16,605 bases of DNA from CAZADH01 sp964483805 (GTDB taxonomy: Bacteria > Muiribacteriota > Ozemobacteria > Ozemobacterales > Ozemobacteraceae), in the NCBI GenBank assembly GCA_964483805.1, contig CAZADH010000128.1, positions 1-16,605 of the forward strand. Direction: 5' to 3'. Positions 15,075 to 16,605 of the stretch are shown here, piece after piece (the stretch's first letter is position 1; the number at the start of each line of letters is the position of its first letter). The notes under the pieces are model-generated. The model saw only the letters and a list, made by a program, of their open reading frames with translations, was not told the DNA's origin and did no database searches. Made by a program: the position numbers and the translations under genes.

Positions 15075-16015
15075 TCAGTAGCGCAGCGTGACTTTTTCTT
15101 CGAAGCGGTCGGGCAGATAACTCATTTTGGCGCGGCGCAAGCCGGGCAGGCCCAGATCCGATTCGCGGTTGAGATAGGTGACCGACGGCGGAATGCGGCT
15201 GGCCATCGCTTGATTGAGATATTGATACATGCCCTTGATGTCACCCACGGCTTTTTCGATGTGAACCACCCAGGTGTCGGCGGTCAGCGGCACGGCGATC
15301 GACAGGCCGATCATGCGCTCTCCGTGTTCGACGATGATGCCGATGCCCTCCATCGCGGGGATCAACGGGATCAGCCGCGTCACCGCCAGCCGTTCGAGTT
15401 CGAGGTCGTCGTCGTTCGGATCGTAACCGGCATACCACTCGTCGAGAAACCGCAGGATCCGTTCGCGGTCTTCGTTAACAATGGTGCGGACCGTCGGTTG
15501 GATTTCTTTGTTCACGCGATTCACGAAGTTTTTTTTCGCATGGAGTGCTCTTCCGGAGAGGTTTACCAGGGTCTCGCGCAGGTGCAGGTAATCGAAATCG
15601 TCGCGTTGTTCGATGACTTCGAGCGGCGCACGCTCGGCGCAAATGGCCTCGGCAAGGGCTTTCGGAACGTACGAGAACAGCGTGGGCAGACCCCGGTCGC
15701 GCAGGTTGGCGACGAGAGCGTCGATTGTGGGGCCGAATGGCGGCAACCCCAGCGGTGGCAGGTAGTCGTGGTCTTTGCCCTCCCACTCGACATCGATCAA
15801 GACGTGCCGCCCGAACCGCGAGATCTGCGGATCGCGCGAATACTGCCAGCCCAACAGATTGAACAGTGAATAGTCGGCCGAGCGGACGTTGCTGAGCATC
15901 AACATGTCGGCGATCATCGGCCGGTCTGCCGGAGTCAACCGCCGCGCCAGGGGGAACACCGGCAATGCCGCCACGGCGGCGTCAATCGGACCGATGGGAG
16001 GGCGGGCGGCTACGG
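15075..16015 (-). CDS. DUF2156 domain protein (GNAT-like fold), 5' end lost in the assembly gap
   Basis: The readable part is 313 residues. It matches DUF2156, the family that includes the C-terminal domain of lysylphosphatidylglycerol synthase (MprF) and related acyl or aminoacyl transferases. Visible features are the N-terminal DYSLFNLLGW, the central DYLHLRETLVNLSGRALHAKKN with the expected basic KKN site, and the C-terminal YLNRESDLGLPGLRRAKMSYLP, a family hallmark. It has no membrane helices of its own, unlike MprF, so it is probably cytoplasmic; the substrate is unknown. Ten Ns precede the first readable codon. An ORF can be drawn through the Ns to 16133, but that start lies upstream of the predicted promoter and its frame depends on an arbitrary gap length. 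The true start is in the gap or at the ATG at 16026-16028. Confidence 0.75.
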
Positions 16016-16025
16016 NNNNNNNNNN
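16016..16025. other. Assembly gap (10 N)
   Basis: Ten undefined bases, a usual placeholder of unknown true length. It interrupts the 5' end of the DUF2156 gene. Confidence 0.98.
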
Positions 16026-16104
16026 CATGACTGTTGGCGGGACGTTCGTGAGTCGGTGTGGCCCTAGCGTTTTCTTCTCGGCCCAGGGGCTGCCCGGGCG
16101 CCCT

Positions 16105-16133
16105 ATCATAACAGATCGGTTCCATGTCATCAA
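16105..16133 (-). promoter_or_regulatory. Sigma70-like promoter of the DUF2156 gene
   Basis: Minus strand: TTGATG (16128-16133), a 17-base spacer, TATGAT (16105-16110). Transcription would start near 16098, leaving about 70 bases before the first ATG next to the gap. Confidence 0.6.
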
Positions 16134-16134
16134 A

Positions 16135-16163
16135 TTGACTCCCCGCCAACCCGCCGCTATGAT
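16135..16163 (+). promoter_or_regulatory. Sigma70-like promoter of the OYE-family gene, apparently leaderless
   Basis: Plus strand: TTGACT (16135-16140), a 17-base spacer, TATGAT (16158-16163), the best promoter match in the window. Seven bases separate the -10 from the ATG at 16171, so the transcript should begin at or one base before the start codon. Confidence 0.65.
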
Positions 16164-16170
16164 GCGGCCT

Positions 16171-16605
16171 ATGGTTGCTGTTTCGCCGTTGCTTCACCCC
16201 TTTTCGTTTCGCCACGTGACCGCGCGCAATCGTTTGCTGATTGCGCCCATGGCGACGCGTTACGCCGACAAAGATGGGCGGGCCACCGATCGGTTGCGCC
16301 ACTACTATGCCGGCCTGGCGCTGTCCGGGGCCGGCACGGTGATCGTCGAAGCCGCGTTCATCGCGCCGGAAGGCCAGGGCTGGGCGCGGCAGTTGCGCCT
16401 CGATGGTCCAGGGGCTCACCTCGGGCTGTTGGCCGAAGTGGCAGCGGCGATTGCCGAGCGGGGTGCGGTTCCGGTGCTGCAGTTGCACCATGCCGGGCGG
16501 CAGACCACGTCGGCCACCAACGGCAACCGCCCGGTGGTGGCGCCGTCGGCCATCCCGTGCCCCGTGCACCAGAGTGCGGTGACCGAACTGACCGTGCCCG
16601 AGATC
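16171..16605 (+). CDS. NADH:flavin oxidoreductase, Old Yellow Enzyme family (5' part)
   Basis: FMN-dependent TIM-barrel ene-reductase family. The first 145 residues are in the window and the frame is open at its edge. Characteristic features are the N-terminal SPLLHPFSFRHVTARNRLLIAPMAT (first strand and FMN-phosphate region, about 5-29), LRHYYAGLALSGAGTVIVE (42-60) and QLHHAGRQ (104-111), the strand holding conserved OYE active-site residues. In-frame ATGs at 16159 and 16162 lie inside the -10 hexamer, so they would not be transcribed; 16171 is preferred. No ribosome site is present, in keeping with a leaderless mRNA. Whether it is a simple OYE or a longer 2,4-dienoyl-CoA reductase type with Fe-S cluster cannot be told from this fragment. 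Confidence 0.88.
   Translation, partial: MVAVSPLLHPFSFRHVTARNRLLIAPMATRYADKDGRATDRLRHYYAGLALSGAGTVIVEAAFIAPEGQGWARQLRLDGPGAHLGLLAEVAAAIAERGAVPVLQLHHAGRQTTSATNGNRPVVAPSAIPCPVHQSAVTELTVPEI

Noticed and set aside
16159..16170. In-frame upstream ATGs (16159, 16162) for the OYE gene
   Set aside because: They fall inside the -10 hexamer TATGAT and would not be on the mRNA from that promoter.

Overview
The window is GC-rich DNA from a bacterium with a two-membrane type of envelope, judged from a twin-arginine signal, a lipoprotein signal and several Sec signals. A run of ten Ns at 16016-16025 marks a scaffold join, so this is probably a draft or metagenome assembly. I cannot assign a phylum from the sequence. 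There is no phage, IS, CRISPR, tRNA or rRNA signal, and no stretch over 300 bases lacks a gene.

Layout. 1-1118 (+): the last codons of an upstream gene, then an ABC-2 type permease, joined by an ATGA overlap. 1129-6971 (-): a membrane protein with a degenerate spermidine-synthase-like domain, a secreted or anchored protein with two Spy/CpxP-like LTxxQ motifs, and a GT39 (ArnT-like) glycosyltransferase. These three are spaced 28-46 bases apart and look like one operon, transcribed GT39 first. 7158-9829 (-): a two-gene operon of a NosR-like FMN-binding membrane protein and an AmmeMemoRadiSam-type radical SAM enzyme with a Tat signal, joined by a GTGA overlap. 9961-11678 (+): a small secreted coiled-coil protein, a Smr-domain protein and formamidopyrimidine-DNA glycosylase (mutM), tightly packed and transcribed divergently from the FMN gene. 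11808-14204 (+): a secreted penicillin-acylase-family Ntn hydrolase. 14110-14880 (-): a lipoprotein whose 3' end overlaps the acylase gene antisense. 15075-16015 (-): a DUF2156 protein broken by the gap. 16171-16605 (+): the 5' part of an Old Yellow Enzyme family oxidoreductase running off the window.

Regulation. Several sigma70-like promoters with 17-base spacers are readable. At 16105-16163 two stand exactly back to back, for DUF2156 and the OYE gene. For the OYE gene and the FMN-binding gene the predicted start of transcription falls on or next to the ATG, which suggests leaderless mRNAs. A 30-bp perfect palindrome built from a GGGGACAGACCC unit follows mutM, and a further copy of the unit lies inside the 3' end of mutM, where it encodes an extra protein tail.

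The best candidate for a little-described system is the exported radical SAM enzyme paired with its own membrane flavin/Fe-S electron conduit (7158-9829), without the AMMECR1 and Memo partners that give the family its name.
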